Shown: piece after piece, positions 24,149 to 36,118 of the stretch
Layout: every line of letters starts with the position of its first letter
How positions within the stretch are numbered: the first letter of the stretch is position 1
Assembly: GCA_020809705.1 (NCBI GenBank)
Contig: CP085835.1
Span: forward strand, 2,294,001 to 2,358,000
Direction of reading: 5' to 3'
Source: Calonectria ilicicola
Lineage: Eukaryota > Ascomycota > Sordariomycetes > Hypocreales > Nectriaceae
Length of the DNA: 64,000 bases
The notes under the pieces: model-generated
Database searches by the model: none
Seen by the model: the letters and a program-made list of their open reading frames with translations, nothing else
What the model was told of the DNA's origin: nothing
Position numbers and translations under genes: made by a program

Positions 24149-26853
24149 CTAGGCTAGGTCCAGCGATTGTAGCAGCATATTAGTTTGCTCATCCCCGTAT
24201 ACAGGTTCTGATTCATATTCTTCATCATAGCCATCTTCCTCCGTTGCGGAATCCGAATATGCATATCTAGGTTGATAACCCTCCCAGGGTGATAAATGTA
24301 GCTTTACAACCAAGCTCCATATCGTTTCATTAATAGCATCACTAGCTTGCGGCCAATCACATTCATCAATGCGCTCTTGTATATACCAAAGCGTATGTAG
24401 AAGTTGGTCTCGATTCCATTCATCCATTTGTTTTATCAGGGGATCAATGGCTTTTAAGGCCGCAGCCTTATCCATCTTGGCGAGCGCATTGTTGGTCTCT
24501 TTCAGGCGATTGATGGAATTCTGTATGTTCCTGTTTCGAACGCCTAGATATAACTGTTCAAAGGCCTTTTTCTCATCAGAGCTGGGCTTTCGACACGCCC
24601 CAATACTCCATGAAGGTGTTGAATCGACGTAAAGAAATAAATCCAACGGACAGTCTCCGCTTTCATCGCGCAGTTCCGTATCGATTCCCACAAGTTTCAT
24701 GTCATTAAGATATTTCAGCGTCTCCAGGCTAGATGCCACCGCGGCATAATGTAAGATGTTTTGAGAAGTATCATCCACGGCGTAAAATGATGCACCAGCC
24801 TCAGATAAACAACGAATTGCTGGTAATTTATCCGAAATGATAGCTGTTAATAATGGCGTCTGTTCCACCCTATCCTGTACCTCCAGATCAGCCTTTCCGG
24901 CCAGGAGTAGAACCAGTTTCTTGTTGAGCACGTCCTGGCTGTTTGTCGACGTAACTATTTCATAAACTGGGGTCTCACCCCTGCTTGTGCGGAGGGTCAC
25001 GGATGCTCCGTTCTTTAATAAAGCGTCTGTCTCTTCAGGAGAACCCCGCTCAACAGCAATATGCAGTGCTGTTTTTCCATCTCTTGCTTGTAGATTCACG
25101 TTACACTTTGCATCCAAAAGACACTGCACACAACCATCTCGGCCGACAGCTTGCATCAGCGGAGTCCAACCACGCCAATCCTTGATATTAATATCAGCTC
25201 CAGCATTGATTAAAGTTTTCATAGTTGCAATGTCGCCATTTATCGTAGCTTCATGCATAGGTCCGAATCCGGTATAATCGAGCTTATCAATGGCCCATGG
25301 CTGTCGTAACAGTGCCTCTTCAATGCCATCACCACGCTCAACTGCTTCATATAGTTGGGTTCGCCTCAGTTCGTCTGCATCGGCGACATGTGACTTTGCA
25401 AGTTGTAGTAGATAGATTTGGCGATCATTTAAAGTTGTGGATCCATGTTCCAATATCCTGTTTGCTAGAATCGCAACATTTCTAAAAAAAATCAGCATCA
25501 TGTGTCAGTTCAGCAGTCAATAATTTATTGTACCTTGGCAAACCATGGGAAGGGAGCAGATTGCGCCATAAAACTTGTAAAACCACTTCCAAAAAGTCCC
25601 ACGCTTGCTTGAGCAATGCATACTGTTCAAAGGTTAACTGGGTTTTCTGAAAACGACGGTTACAAGATGACCTTACCTCCACTATCACTCCACCATCTAA
25701 ATCTACTTCATTAGGATAATAATTGAATCTGTTCTTCAGAAATTCTTGCATCTCATCCGATGGCTTTCGCATAACAAACCATAAATCATCATTTTCTGGT
25801 ATTATTCTTTGTGGCCGTAATGAGGGGCCCAACCTCACTTGCAGCCAATTAATCCCAAACCACTTCAATGGCTGATAACGAAGCTCAGTGCTTCGAGCTA
25901 CCCCACCTTCACATCCGGGATCACAAGCTATCTTATTCTTGTAGGTAGTCAAAGTTTTGACAACGTATTCAGCAAGACTGGTTGTTTGGTTAAAGTGACA
26001 ATGGCATTGGCATTTTTCTGAACACCCGCTCAGCGTCATTGGTATCACATCAGCCCATAGCATAAAATTGCCCTTGCGAGCGAGTTGGGTGCCTAGTAAT
26101 CTAGAAGAAGATCGTTGAATGACCAACTCTTCGGATTTATTTGGCAAATAATTATTTCCCAGGTCTGCATCGTCGGGCAACTCCTCAATCTTTCTTGGTT
26201 CAGGAAGAGACATATTCTGAACTATTAAGGATTGAATTTGGTTCAGCTGCTGCTGAATCAATTGCGTCTCGTGTATTTGGAAACGTCTTTGCCTTTATTA
26301 TATGTCAGCCTTACAGCCTTTTACCAATTTTGGGTGGCTTTAGGATTTACTCCTCAAATCTCCTCCTTATCAGGTCGCTTTGTTCAAGACCCAGTACCAC
26401 TCCGAGGCTCTGTTTGACTTCGCGAGCTTTCTCAAGGAGCTTTTGAATCTTGTTTTCTTCCAGAAGCCACTTTAATCTTCTTGCACTAGAGTTAATTTTG
26501 CTCTTTGAATCGTTTGAGCATTTCTCTTTAATCTCCTGGAGGCTTGATGTAACCTTTACAAGTTGATCCAGGACTGATTTCATCAAGGGATGTGTTGTTC
26601 TCGAGGGATCATTTTGGATCGTGCTTGCCATGTGCTCCAGCACAGCAACCTGTTTTACGAATATATTAGCTATCTATTTCATGAGGTCGACATTTTTATT
26701 CTCCTGTGCGATATATCCTACCTCGGATTGAAATTCCTCATATTCATGCTGTATTTGTGGGATTTTGCTTATCAAGTCTACCGCAACTGCAGTCTCTCGA
26801 CATAACTTTGCAATATTTGATACCCCCAAACGAAGATCCATATTTTTGATCAT
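24149..26853 (-). CDS. Ankyrin-repeat protein with STAND-type fungal N-terminal domain
   Basis: Four exons, 26722-26853, 26351-26649, 25534-26286 and 24149-25481, give 838 residues (or 834 from the second in-frame ATG at 26841). An in-frame stop lies directly before the first ATG. Residues 1-150 are helical and end in RLKWLLEENKIQKLLEKAR, the typical close of the N-terminal domain found on fungal NACHT/ankyrin and patatin proteins. A Gln-rich coiled stretch (LIQQQLNQIQ) follows, then a cysteine/histidine block EKCQCHCHFNQ near residue 235 and a conserved middle region. Exon 4 holds five or six ankyrin repeats, for example HEATINGDIATMKTLINAGAD and ALHIAVERGSPEETDALL. There is no NACHT or NB-ARC box, so it resembles a sensor or scaffold that lost or never had the NTPase. 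The C-terminus is acidic. Confidence 0.82.
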
Positions 26854-28979
26854 TCACGGCCGGTTTTCACTTTTTAAAAAAAATGACGGGGGAATATTCG
26901 ATGTGAGAACATTTGTCCAGTCCAGCTTGGATTGTAAGCGCGGGGTTCGCTTAACTCAGCCTCACATTAGGCGTTTTTTTATGATGTGGCCAATCAGTGC
27001 GAAATCCTACCACCAGCCACACTTTGTGGCTGTGGCTTTCTCGTTTCATCATTGTCAGAGCCTGAGTCCCTGTCTGGACGGAAACGTCCTGTTGGCGATA
27101 GTGATTGCCCACTCCCCAAGCTCAAAGCTATCAGTGAGCGATATTTGGAAGAAAATATTAAATATCAACGTAAAGGGAATTATTCTTCTCTATGATCCAA
27201 GTACTAGAAAATATCAGGCTCGATCGTGACGCCCAAGCATACTCTGCTCATCCTAAAGTCAGCCATGCCCAACTGAGCATGATCCACGCAATACTGTCAC
27301 ATGCGGGATGCTCTTGTGTGATGTTTTAAATTGATATCATTCATTCAATACTTTCGGCTACAGGTTCCCAGAAAAGGCTAGCAATTCATGAGGCGGCTAC
27401 ATGTGAAGCGGCTTTTAGAGTTTTCCCCCAGTCACCATTCCCCGCCATCGCTTTTTCCACTAACCAGGATTCAGCTCCTAACGGTAGTCAAATTGGACTC
27501 TCATTGTGAACCAATCTGGGCTGTTTCGTCTCCATGAGACCGGAAACTCCTGTGGGCTAGACCTTATTCAGCCCAAACGGGGTCGTTAGCGTGAGTGCAT
27601 ATACGATTAGACAAACAAGAGACCATTACCATCCCCGCCACCATGATAGCTTCTCAGTTCGATTTGTGGAAACTTATCTGCCCCATAAGAATTTCCGGTC
27701 CTAAGGAGACAATGTGGCCAGTGCGGTTTGTCCACCTGCGCCTGAGTCATACGAATACTGGCTACCAAATTGTAAACATATTGCAATCTAATAATCGAAA
27801 ATTAAAGGCTACCCCCATCCCAATAGAAATTGCATGTATTAGGAATCAATTTTGATTCATAAATGGCTAGTTTTCGCGGTTTCTTTCCCTCTGGGTCTAG
27901 CTCTGTATGCCAAGACAAGATATGTCGATCGCTACAACCATGCATCAGCCCTTGTAACCACCCGTATAGCCCGTCTTTTTTACTTTCAGTCATTTGTGAT
28001 ATCAAAAGCCGCAGAAATGGTCACATTTGAGGTCGTTTTAAGCGAAAAATGAGGTTGACTTGCATAAAAGTAAAATTCCGGCGAGAGAGCCGCATCTGCT
28101 TCTCACGTGTGCATGGATTTGGTAGAGGCAATTAAGCAAGTGATATCCCTGTGATACTTTGCACGTGCCGTCCACCTATTGGTTCTTGAATTAATGGCCC
28201 GTTCAAACATGGCTTGGTGTCAAGGGGGAAGAAAAAAACTTGATTTTTCTCTCGGTTTTTTTTGTTTTTCGCGTCAACTAGGAAAAAAAGCAGACGGCCC
28301 CACAATATATCGTTCTGGGCCCTGTTCAGATTCGCGCCAATGTCATTGTCGTGACGTGAGTAAATCTGGTGTTGTCTACATAAAGAGCTCCACGCAAGCG
28401 GTCTGGGGAAGGGCCGAATACTTCAGGGCTTGGCTACTTGTTATATGGGAAAATGCGACTCCACGGGGAATTAACTTAAATGCCGCTTGCCCAGCTGGGA
28501 TTGGAGGACTGAAGCTATTGACATACCAGCGGCGTGTCGGACCGACTGACTCCAGCTCCCCGCAACGGCTCCCTCTCGTTTCAGTAAGGTTCATCGGCGT
28601 TACTCGCTTAGCATCTCAGACAAAGCCGCCTATTGGGTGCGTGACTCTGCAGCCCCGTAATAGCTTGTTTTATGGTTCTTCCCCAGACGTCTCCATTCCG
28701 GTCTCGATTTCTCCCGGTGCAAGGGGATGCCGTGATGTGGGCAAAGAGGCTGGCGTCATGGAGACGCGGAGAAGCGGTTCCCCCACATCAACCCCAAGTT
28801 TGGAGATCACGCCTTGTTGGGGATGTGGATGCTGTCGGCACGACAGAACGACGCCACAGATTGTTGAAGGAAAGAAAGGGATCAGGGGATATAAAGATGG
28901 GACTCGTGGATGTAGAATCTCGTCTGTATCAATCCTCATCGACATCCCAGTCTTCTCACTCACCAAGTTATAAATCACA
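26854..28979. other. Long intergenic region upstream of the fucose-permease-like gene
   Basis: 2.1 kb without a supportable gene; the longest frame (264 codons, ending just before the transporter) has no family feature and overlaps the core promoter. The right part holds CACGTG boxes (around 28105 and 28162), a TGACGTGA motif near 28352 and a TATA box at 28890. Confidence 0.5.
28890..28895 (+). promoter_or_regulatory. TATA box of the fucose-permease-like gene
   Basis: TATAAA in the context GGGATATAAAGATGG, 85 bp before the ATG at 28980, a usual distance for a fungal core promoter. Confidence 0.6.
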
Positions 28980-30362
28980 ATGGCTGGTGCAATCCCCACT
29001 GCTGCTCCCCAGCTGGCGGGCGGCTACCTGACTGGCCGCGCCCTCATCTTCCCCTTGGCGCTCATCATCTCCCTCTTCTTCCTTTGGGGTTTCTCCTACG
29101 GCCTTCTCGATGTCTTGAACAAGCATTTCCAGACTGTGCTTGGCATCAGCCGTCTCCAATCTACTGGCCTTCAGGTCATGTACTTTGGCGGCGGTTATCT
29201 GCTCTTCTCCCCAATTGCCGCCGAAGTTCTCAAGCGCCGAGGCTACAAGCAGACTATCCTCATGGGCCTTAGCCTCTACTCTCTTGGCGCTATTCTCTTC
29301 TGGCCTGTCGCCAAATCCGCCGACAGCAACAGCAACGGCAAAGCCGTTTTCGGTGGCTTCTGTGCTTGCACCCTTGTCATCGCTTGCGGCCTCGCCACCC
29401 TTGAAACATCTGCCAACTCGTACGCCGTCGTCATCGGCAAGCCCGAGTCCGCTTCCGCGCGCCTACAGTTCTGCCAGTCCTGGAACGGTGTCGCATCCTT
29501 CATCGGTCCCTTGATCGCCTCCAAGTACTTCTTCCAGGGCGACAACCAAAACAGTCTGACCAACGTTCAGTTCGTCTATCTCGCTGTCGCTTGCGCTGGT
29601 GCTGCTGTGGGCGTCCTGTTCTTCTTTGCTAAACTCCCTGAGGTTTCTGAAGCCTTAATCGAGGATGAATCCCACGGCCAATCTGCTCAGGGCCCCTTGT
29701 GGAAGCAGTACAACATGTGGTTTGCTTTCCTTGCCCAGGTTTGCTACGTCGGTGCCCAGGTCACTATTGCCACATTCTTCATCAACTACGCTCATGAGAA
29801 CGGTGGTATCTCTACCAGCAGGGCCAGCACCATGCTGAGCTACGCTCTCATCACCTTTACTGTTGGCCGATTTGTTGCTACTGGTCTGGCCATGTTCTTG
29901 CAGTCTGACTTCATCATGGTTGTCTACTCCGTTTGCGCTATTGCCCTCACGGCCTACGTCAGTGCAGGCAAGGGTGCGGCTAGTATCGGTGTGTTGATCT
30001 CCATCTTCTTCTTTGAGGCCCCCATGTATCCCACCATCTTCACCATGGGTACCAAGAACCTTGGTCGCCACACCAGACGCGGCGCTGGTGTTTTAGTCAT
30101 GGGTGTCTGCGGTGGCGCCATTTTCCCTCCCATTCAGGGTGCCATCGCCGACGCCAAGGGTACCCGCATTAGCTACCTTGTACCCATGGTCGGTTTCGTT
30201 TACGTTCTTGGCTACGTCACGGCTACCTGGGTTCGAAATGGCATGCTGGTCTTGCAACCCAAGAAATCCGAGACCGAAGTTGATGAGATTACAGACATCA
30301 ATGAGAAGGATGATGTCATGGTGACACAGTTTGAGAAGAAGAACTCCAGCGATATGGCATAG
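28980..30362 (+). CDS. MFS transporter, L-fucose permease (FucP/FHS) family
   Basis: A single exon of 460 residues. The product is a 12-helix plasma-membrane sugar:proton symporter of the FHS family. Seen are helix 1 ALIFPLALIISLFFLWGFSY (residues 21-40) with the GFSYGLLDVLNKHFQ segment typical of FucP relatives, the loop RRGYKQTI between helices 2 and 3, the helix-4/5 stretch ETSANSYAVVIG followed by ARLQFCQSWNGVASFIGPL, and the second half ending in a hydrophilic tail. ETSANxY and FNGxGxxxGP-like segments are family signatures. Wobble positions are strongly C-rich compared with all neighbours, suggesting high expression. Likely substrates are fucose, or another 6-deoxyhexose or monosaccharide; sequence alone does not decide. 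There is no catabolic sugar gene beside it. Confidence 0.9.
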   Translation: MAGAIPTAAPQLAGGYLTGRALIFPLALIISLFFLWGFSYGLLDVLNKHFQTVLGISRLQSTGLQVMYFGGGYLLFSPIAAEVLKRRGYKQTILMGLSLYSLGAILFWPVAKSADSNSNGKAVFGGFCACTLVIACGLATLETSANSYAVVIGKPESASARLQFCQSWNGVASFIGPLIASKYFFQGDNQNSLTNVQFVYLAVACAGAAVGVLFFFAKLPEVSEALIEDESHGQSAQGPLWKQYNMWFAFLAQVCYVGAQVTIATFFINYAHENGGISTSRASTMLSYALITFTVGRFVATGLAMFLQSDFIMVVYSVCAIALTAYVSAGKGAASIGVLISIFFFEAPMYPTIFTMGTKNLGRHTRRGAGVLVMGVCGGAIFPPIQGAIADAKGTRISYLVPMVGFVYVLGYVTATWVRNGMLVLQPKKSETEVDEITDINEKDDVMVTQFEKKNSSDMA

Positions 30363-30902
30363 ATTGCATCGGTAAATGATAAACGCATAGATGATATCAG
30401 GAAATAGGTTTATTTTATTTGGGACTGTTGGTGATATCCTGTTAGTATATTATAATCTGACCTATATAAGCATTGAATGAAATAAAGAAAGGCTTAAAGC
30501 CGTGTTTACATCCAGTCAGTCCAGTTCGGCAAAAAAGAAACCATATATGGCAACAGAATAATCTTCTGTATATTTCTGAAACCAATCATCCTCACCACAG
30601 CCCTAATCACTTCTACTCTTTCAATGACAACCAACACACTCGCAATCCAGGCGCATGTGAGAATTTTTGACAGTAGGTCTAATAACGGATATGGGCATTA
30701 AGAAATTTCTTCGAGAATACTTTGGCTACAATCAGTCGCTCATCCTCTCAAAATACCCTCTAAAGTGGTCTATTAACAGCAGGTTATAATAACTCCTTCT
30801 GCGCCTTTTCGCATTTGCCCACCAGCTACCCCACCTCCCTCATTTCGTACAGTTCAATATTTACCACAAATGGGTTCGTTTTGCAATGTTCCATCATTAA
30901 AT
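30363..30902. other. 3' region between transporter and cytochrome b5
   Basis: 540 bp between convergent stops. Contains AATAAA near 30480 as a possible polyadenylation signal for the transporter. No gene is seen. Confidence 0.4.
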
Positions 30903-31476
30903 TTATGAAAATCGGAACATTGCCAAGGAGCCCTGAGAAAATCGAAAGGCAAAGATTGCCACGATGCTGCTTACAACAATAATGGCGGCCGAGCCGATAC
31001 TGATCTTGGCCTTATTGGAAGTCTCAGGCGCTTCGCTAGGAGTACTTTGAGGCTAATGGCACGAGTATGTCAGGGTTTTTGTCAGGAATATACCAACAGT
31101 AAGATGATTGCTTACCTTTTCCGCAATTTTGCCAACCAAGATGTCAGCTAGTGCCTCTTGTGCAAGGTCGCTGTGACCGGCATCCTCAAACGATTCAGTT
31201 GCATCCTGACCTGCCAGCTCCATTATTATAGAATCCCCTCCCCTGCGCACCGGGCACAAATAAATCAGCACAATCCCACCATGATGTACAGCCGCAAGAG
31301 TACGTGTCCGACTACCAGCGACTGAGTGGAAAGTCGTTAAAATAAAATACTTACGGGTGCTCATCTTTATAATCAGTGCAATCATAAACCTTGCCATTAA
31401 TGACGAGATACACGTCATTATTGGTGTTGTGCTGAGCCACGTCCTCGTAGCTAAACTCCTGTGGATTATCCGACAT
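30903..31476 (-). CDS. Cytochrome b5, tail-anchored
   Basis: Three exons, 31355-31476, 31116-31242 and 30903-31052, give 132 residues; introns are 112 and 63 bp. It is an electron carrier for ER oxygenases and desaturases. Residues 1-80 are the heme domain: YEDVAQHN at the start, then YDCTDYKDEHPGGDS with axial ligand His40, and EDAGHSDLAQE with His64, the standard 24-residue spacing. The last 30 residues form one hydrophobic helix (IGSAAIIVVSSIVAIFAF) ending in a short basic/polar tail, which anchors the protein in the ER membrane. The long frame through exon 2 reads into both introns and does not represent the protein. A partner role with the P450 in this window is possible but unsupported; the protein looks like a housekeeping copy. 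Confidence 0.92.
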
Positions 31477-32536
31477 TGTGGCTTTTCTCAAAAGAGAGAA
31501 TGAAGGTTAAAAATTGAAAAGGCTTGCTGCAGTAGGGGAAAGAGAGATTCGAGGTGATGCGACGAAGATTGTGATTGATCGGTTAATGGACCAGATTCGC
31601 TGGCGTCTTTCACCCTACGGCTACCCAGGGCTTCCATTCATATAGTGAGAAGCGAAAGAGAGGGGAAGTTTTGGGGAGGCCGCGATAGGCAATCAAGAGT
31701 CTATATGCTAAACGCTGAATGTGCCGGCTGGTTTACAGTGCTAATCGTGGCTGGCGGAGCGAGGGAAACCTGGTAGGTATTGGCTGATGCGATGGTTATT
31801 TTGTTATCGTCCAATTTAAGAAAAAGAAACGGCAGTGGTTGTCTAGTGCTAGATTTAGAATAAGATCGACATTGATTTTTTAAGCTGATTTTAGCCCCCA
31901 ATGGTCATCATTTTGATGAAGAGTTTGGTTCGTCGGCGAATACTCATGGGGCTGTAAGACTCCACTATCGGAACTTTTATGAGGTTTCTCGGCGCGAAAA
32001 CAGAGAGGCTCGGCGATTTTCCCTCCATCGACAATCCAGAGGAATGGAACCGTGTTTAAGATGATCTATGGGAAAATTGCATTTATTAGGACTATTTGAC
32101 AGAATTTGGAAAAATCCTGGTCATTGAAACGTCTTAAACAAGACTTGGTGTTGCATGCACGGTATCTCTCCAGGGTAAGAAAGGAAACGCGCTGATTCTT
32201 CGAGACGCGACATTCGCGTGATCAGGCAGCCTTGGAAATCGATACCGGGCCAACTATTATTCCGCTCTAAACCATGTCCATTTTCGCAACAGGCTACAAC
32301 CCCCGCTTGGAATATGGAGGGAAGTGTTAGATTAGATTGTGTTGTGTTGTACCAGTGCATCAGTATTTTGAAGTCGTTGAACTGTGAGTTTTGATTCGCT
32401 CGGGCTCTGGAATGGAGGACTGGTCTATAATTATGCTTGAACGTGTTCATTTCAAGTGGTAATTTGACTGTCCCTTCGACACAGAGACCCAAGATAAGTA
32501 ACAAGGCCCCGCCCGCCTGCTCTATTTAATGTCGCC
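31477..32536. other. Divergent intergenic region, cytochrome b5 / NLR
   Basis: 1.06 kb between divergent genes; frames within it have no recognisable content. Confidence 0.45.
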
Positions 32537-35500
32537 ATGCTTCTCCGACGGCATGCAGTACAGAGACTCTTGCATATAGCCTCGCGGCCGCCTCCAATCA
32601 GCTTGCGACCCGCCGTCTTGCGCACTTGTACAATAATCCGAGCCTATCATCGTCCAACAATAACCACACGTCTTGGAGAATTTCAGGCATCCCGCCCGAC
32701 GTCACGCCATGGCTTTGAAGTAGCCATCATCTGCGCCCTACCTCTTGAGGCCGATGCTGTTGACGCTGTTTTGGACCTTCGCTGGGACGATGATGGCCCG
32801 CCGTTTGATAAGGCCTCGGGTGATCCAAACGCCTACACTACAGGCGCCATCGGTCGCCACAATGTCGTCTTAGCGCATATGCCTGGCATGGGCAAAGCTA
32901 GCGCCGCTGCGGTCGCCGCGCATTGTCGAGCGAGCTTCCCAAATGTCAAGCTTGCCCTTGTGGTTGGTGTATGTGGTGTTGTTCCGTTTGGTCCAAATGG
33001 CGAAGAGATTGCCCTGGGCGATGTCATCATTAGTGACGGCGTGGTACAATATGACTTTGGGCGCCAGCTTGTAGACCGTTTCGTGCGCAAGGACACGTTG
33101 GTAGACTCATTGGGAAGACCGAATGCCGAGATACGAGGAGTATTGGCGAAACTACGAGGCCTTCGAGGCCGTAAACTCCTGGGGGGTAAAATGGCTAGCT
33201 ATCTCGATGACCTGCGGCTCGAACCACTGCTTGGTGCTGAACGCCCAGAGACGACTGATGGGCTGTTGAAACCCAGCCCCGACCATGAGGGTAACAAACA
33301 ACCAGCGAGATCCCGCAGCCCGAAAACTATTACGCGAAAGCGTTCACAGAAGAATGTCCAAAGCAGCCGCGATCCCAATGTGCATTTTGGTCTCATTGCG
33401 TCTGGCGACTCCGTGATCAAATCTGGCAGAGAACGTGATGCTATAGCTACCGCCGAAGGAGTTATTGCTTTTGAAATGGAAGGAGCAGGCATTTGGGAAA
33501 ATCTCCCATGTATTGTAATAAAAGGCGCCTGTGACTACGCGGATAGTTACAAGAACAAACTATGGCAGCGTTATGCTGCTGCAACAGCTGCAGCTTGCAT
33601 GAAGGCATTCCTCAGCTACTGGGTGCCTTCTCTACCACCAGGTTCAACATTAGAAGCATCCAATCCAATAAGACGTGAGAAAAAGAACCCAACAAGTTTG
33701 AGATAAAGTTCCTTGTTAACATTCACATAGGCCAAGGTGTATACTTTATTCCTTACCCGAAGAATGCAGAGTTTGTGCAGCGGACGGAAGTAGCAGAGAC
33801 CCTCAAAGATATGCTCTTCACCGATAATGACACCGATAGTCTGCGGGTAGCGCTGGTCGGCTTGGGTGGTATAGGGAAGACCCAACTGGCACTGCATTTG
33901 GCACATTGGGTGAGGGATAATAAATCAGAGCATTCCGTCTTGTGGATACCAGCGTTCAGCATGGCGAGTTTCGAGGAGGCATGCATCGAAATTCTCAAGA
34001 CTTTGGACATTCCGCGCAGAGAAGGTGAAGACGTCAAGGTCTTGGTGCGCGACTATCTCAGCTCGGACAAGTCAGGGAGCTGGTTCCTCATTGTCGACAA
34101 TGCCGATGATGTTGGAGTTTTTGAGGGCATTCTTGACTTTCTACCGCACAACGACTTTGGGCGGGTTCTATTGACCACAAGATCCCAGGAAGTGGCCGTT
34201 ATGGCTGCTGGAAGTGCTGTCATTCGTATGCCAGAGATGAGCGAGGTTGAGGCCTTCGATTTTCTGCATAAAGCTTTAATTGACAAAGCCCAGTTGCATG
34301 ACAGAGATCTCGTCGTCGAGCTTCTAGGAGAGCTCACCTATCTTCCTTTGGCAATTGCGCAAGCAGCTGCTTACTTGAATATGAACCAAGTATCCATCAA
34401 AGAATATCTCAGAATATTCCAAAATACAGATCAAGACATGATTGAACTACTAAGCAGCCGATTTCGCAATAACATGCACTACTTCAATACACAAGGTGCA
34501 ATAGCAACTACTTGGATCATCTCATTCAACCAAATCTGCGACAACAACGAGATTGCCACACGCTTGCTCTCATATTTAAGCTGCATAGAGCCTAAAGCCA
34601 TTCCTAGATCCCTGCTACCAAACTTTGATACGGAGCAGAAGATGACTAAAGCGATTGGCACATTATGTGGATATGGCTTTTTAACTCAGCGAGGGGATGA
34701 CAGCATGTTTGACATGCATAGCCTGGTCCATTTAGCAACCAGAATATGGACAGAAAATCAGGGCAACTCAGACAGAGCACGAGAGGATGTGATTGAGCAT
34801 CTCGCTTCCGTGTTTCCAATTGACACCTGGGAATATAGATCATTATGGCGACAATATCTCCCACATGCACTCAAAGCCCTAGCAGCAAGGAGAGGAATTA
34901 GTACTACTTATTTCAACCTAGGCAATTATGTTGCTCGGTGCCTCACCAAAGACGAGCGTGGGAAAGAATCTATTGACTTACTACAAGACTTGATGGAAAT
35001 ATGGGAGGTGGAGGGCGAAAGAGACGATCACCGTCGAATGATTTGGCAACTTGATCTTGCAGCTGCGCATCAAGCTGCTGGACAATATCAAGAGGCTATA
35101 ATATTGCTCGAGGATATTGTCGCAGTACAGGAGTCAACTAAGCCACCAGAAGAAACTTTTCGTTTACTGGCAGAACATGAGCTTGCACGAGCATATCTCG
35201 CGACTGGACAGGTTAAGAAAGCGAAAGATCTGCAAGAGCATGTTGTCAAAACACAAAGAAGGATCTTGGATGAGAATGATCGTGAACGACTGGTATCAGA
35301 GAGTGTTCTCGCAGCCGTTTATGAACAAGGCGGACTGGTCAAGGAGTCCATTGAGCTGCTAGAGGACGTGATTGAGAAGCAAGGTGTCTTGTTTGCAGTG
35401 GACGATCCTACATTGAAATCAACGCGACACCAACTTGCACGAGTGTACCAAATTGAGGGGCGAGCAAAGGAGGCTGTCCGATTGATGAACGTCGAGGCTG

Positions 35501-35601
35501 GGGTTCCTACCACTATTGACGAACGCGAGGACTTCTTCGTCAAGGAAGTTGAGTTAGGAGAACGCATCATGCTAAACCGTAACAATCCCCACACTAACTA
35601 G
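32537..35601 (+). CDS. NLR-type immune receptor: PNP_UDP - NB-ARC - TPR
   Basis: Exons 32537-33674 and 33731-35601, joined across a 56-bp intron (GTGAGA, GTTAAC, CATAG), give 1,002 residues; unspliced, the frame stops at 33706. Residues 50-350 are a nucleoside-phosphorylase-like domain starting [15 protein letters not shown], with [28 protein letters not shown] and [11 protein letters not shown], the last normally contacting the nucleoside. The NB-ARC has Walker [12 protein letters not shown] (423-433), Walker [11 protein letters not shown] (497-506), [19 protein letters not shown] and an MHD-like [10 protein letters not shown]. From about 780 on, paired helices such as [18 protein letters not shown] form tetratricopeptide repeats. 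This is the classic fungal NLR layout for allorecognition or defence signalling: TPRs sense, NB-ARC oligomerises, the PNP-like domain acts. The first 45 residues are basic and could be a targeting peptide. Confidence 0.93.
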
Positions 35602-35634
35602 GTCTAATTGATGTTGTGCTGATATCTTTTTTAG

Positions 35635-35917
35635 CCCAACTTTCCCTCAGCAATCCTGTTATCAACGCTGCTTTTTGCTTTTTTAAAGGTCTCAAAGTAT
35701 ATCCTAACCCTAATGATCTGATCCGCATATATAATAAAACAGTCACCAAGGTATTCGGCTACGAGATGCTTGCATACAAACTTGACTGACAATTTTCTAG
35801 GACGTTTTAGACGTTCTCTCCAACATGGTCGCTCAAGACCCGACCATCGACATCAACGTTCCGATTGCCCCGATCAGTAACAAGTCCAACGAAGATCCCC
35901 AAAACCCAACAGAATAA
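35635..35917 (+). pseudogene. TOM20 C-terminal fragment
   Basis: Downstream of the NLR, an apparent splice acceptor (TTTTTTAG at 35627-35634) is followed by 35635-35750 and, after a well-formed 50-bp intron (35751-35800, branch TTGACTGAC, acceptor TTCTAG), by 35801-35917 ending in TAA. The joined text contains [19 protein letters not shown] then IYNKTVTK and DVLDVLSNMVAQDP. This strongly recalls the receptor domain of the mitochondrial import receptor TOM20 (family text FYKALKVYPTPGDLI..YDKTV..VLDILAEMIA). The membrane anchor and N-terminal half are absent, because the NLR coding region lies directly upstream. It is therefore probably a truncated duplicate of a housekeeping gene; a real small gene with an unseen first exon is less likely. 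The assignment is from memory of the family. Confidence 0.55.
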
Positions 35918-36118
35918 CGAAGAAAGCGCAGTTCCGCTAATAATCGAGCTTGGCACAGTATTAGAGCACATTAAGCATGGTATAGTTGCATTGTTGTAAA
36001 TCTGGTGACTATACTCGAAATTCTGTTTATATTAACTACCAAACACTTGTTATAACTATTTAAAGACTATATATACACTTTTTTTTATCAATATAGCGCT
36101 GAAAGGACCTTGTTCTTT

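Noticed and set aside
25651..25680. GTAAGG..TTTTCAG segment in the ankyrin gene as an intron
   Set aside because: It is only 30 bases, too short for ordinary fungal splicing, and the frame is open through it; kept as coding.
28179..28973. 264-codon frame directly before the fucose-permease-like gene
   Set aside because: It covers the TATA box and probable transcription start of the next gene, and its composition is low-information. Treated as promoter.
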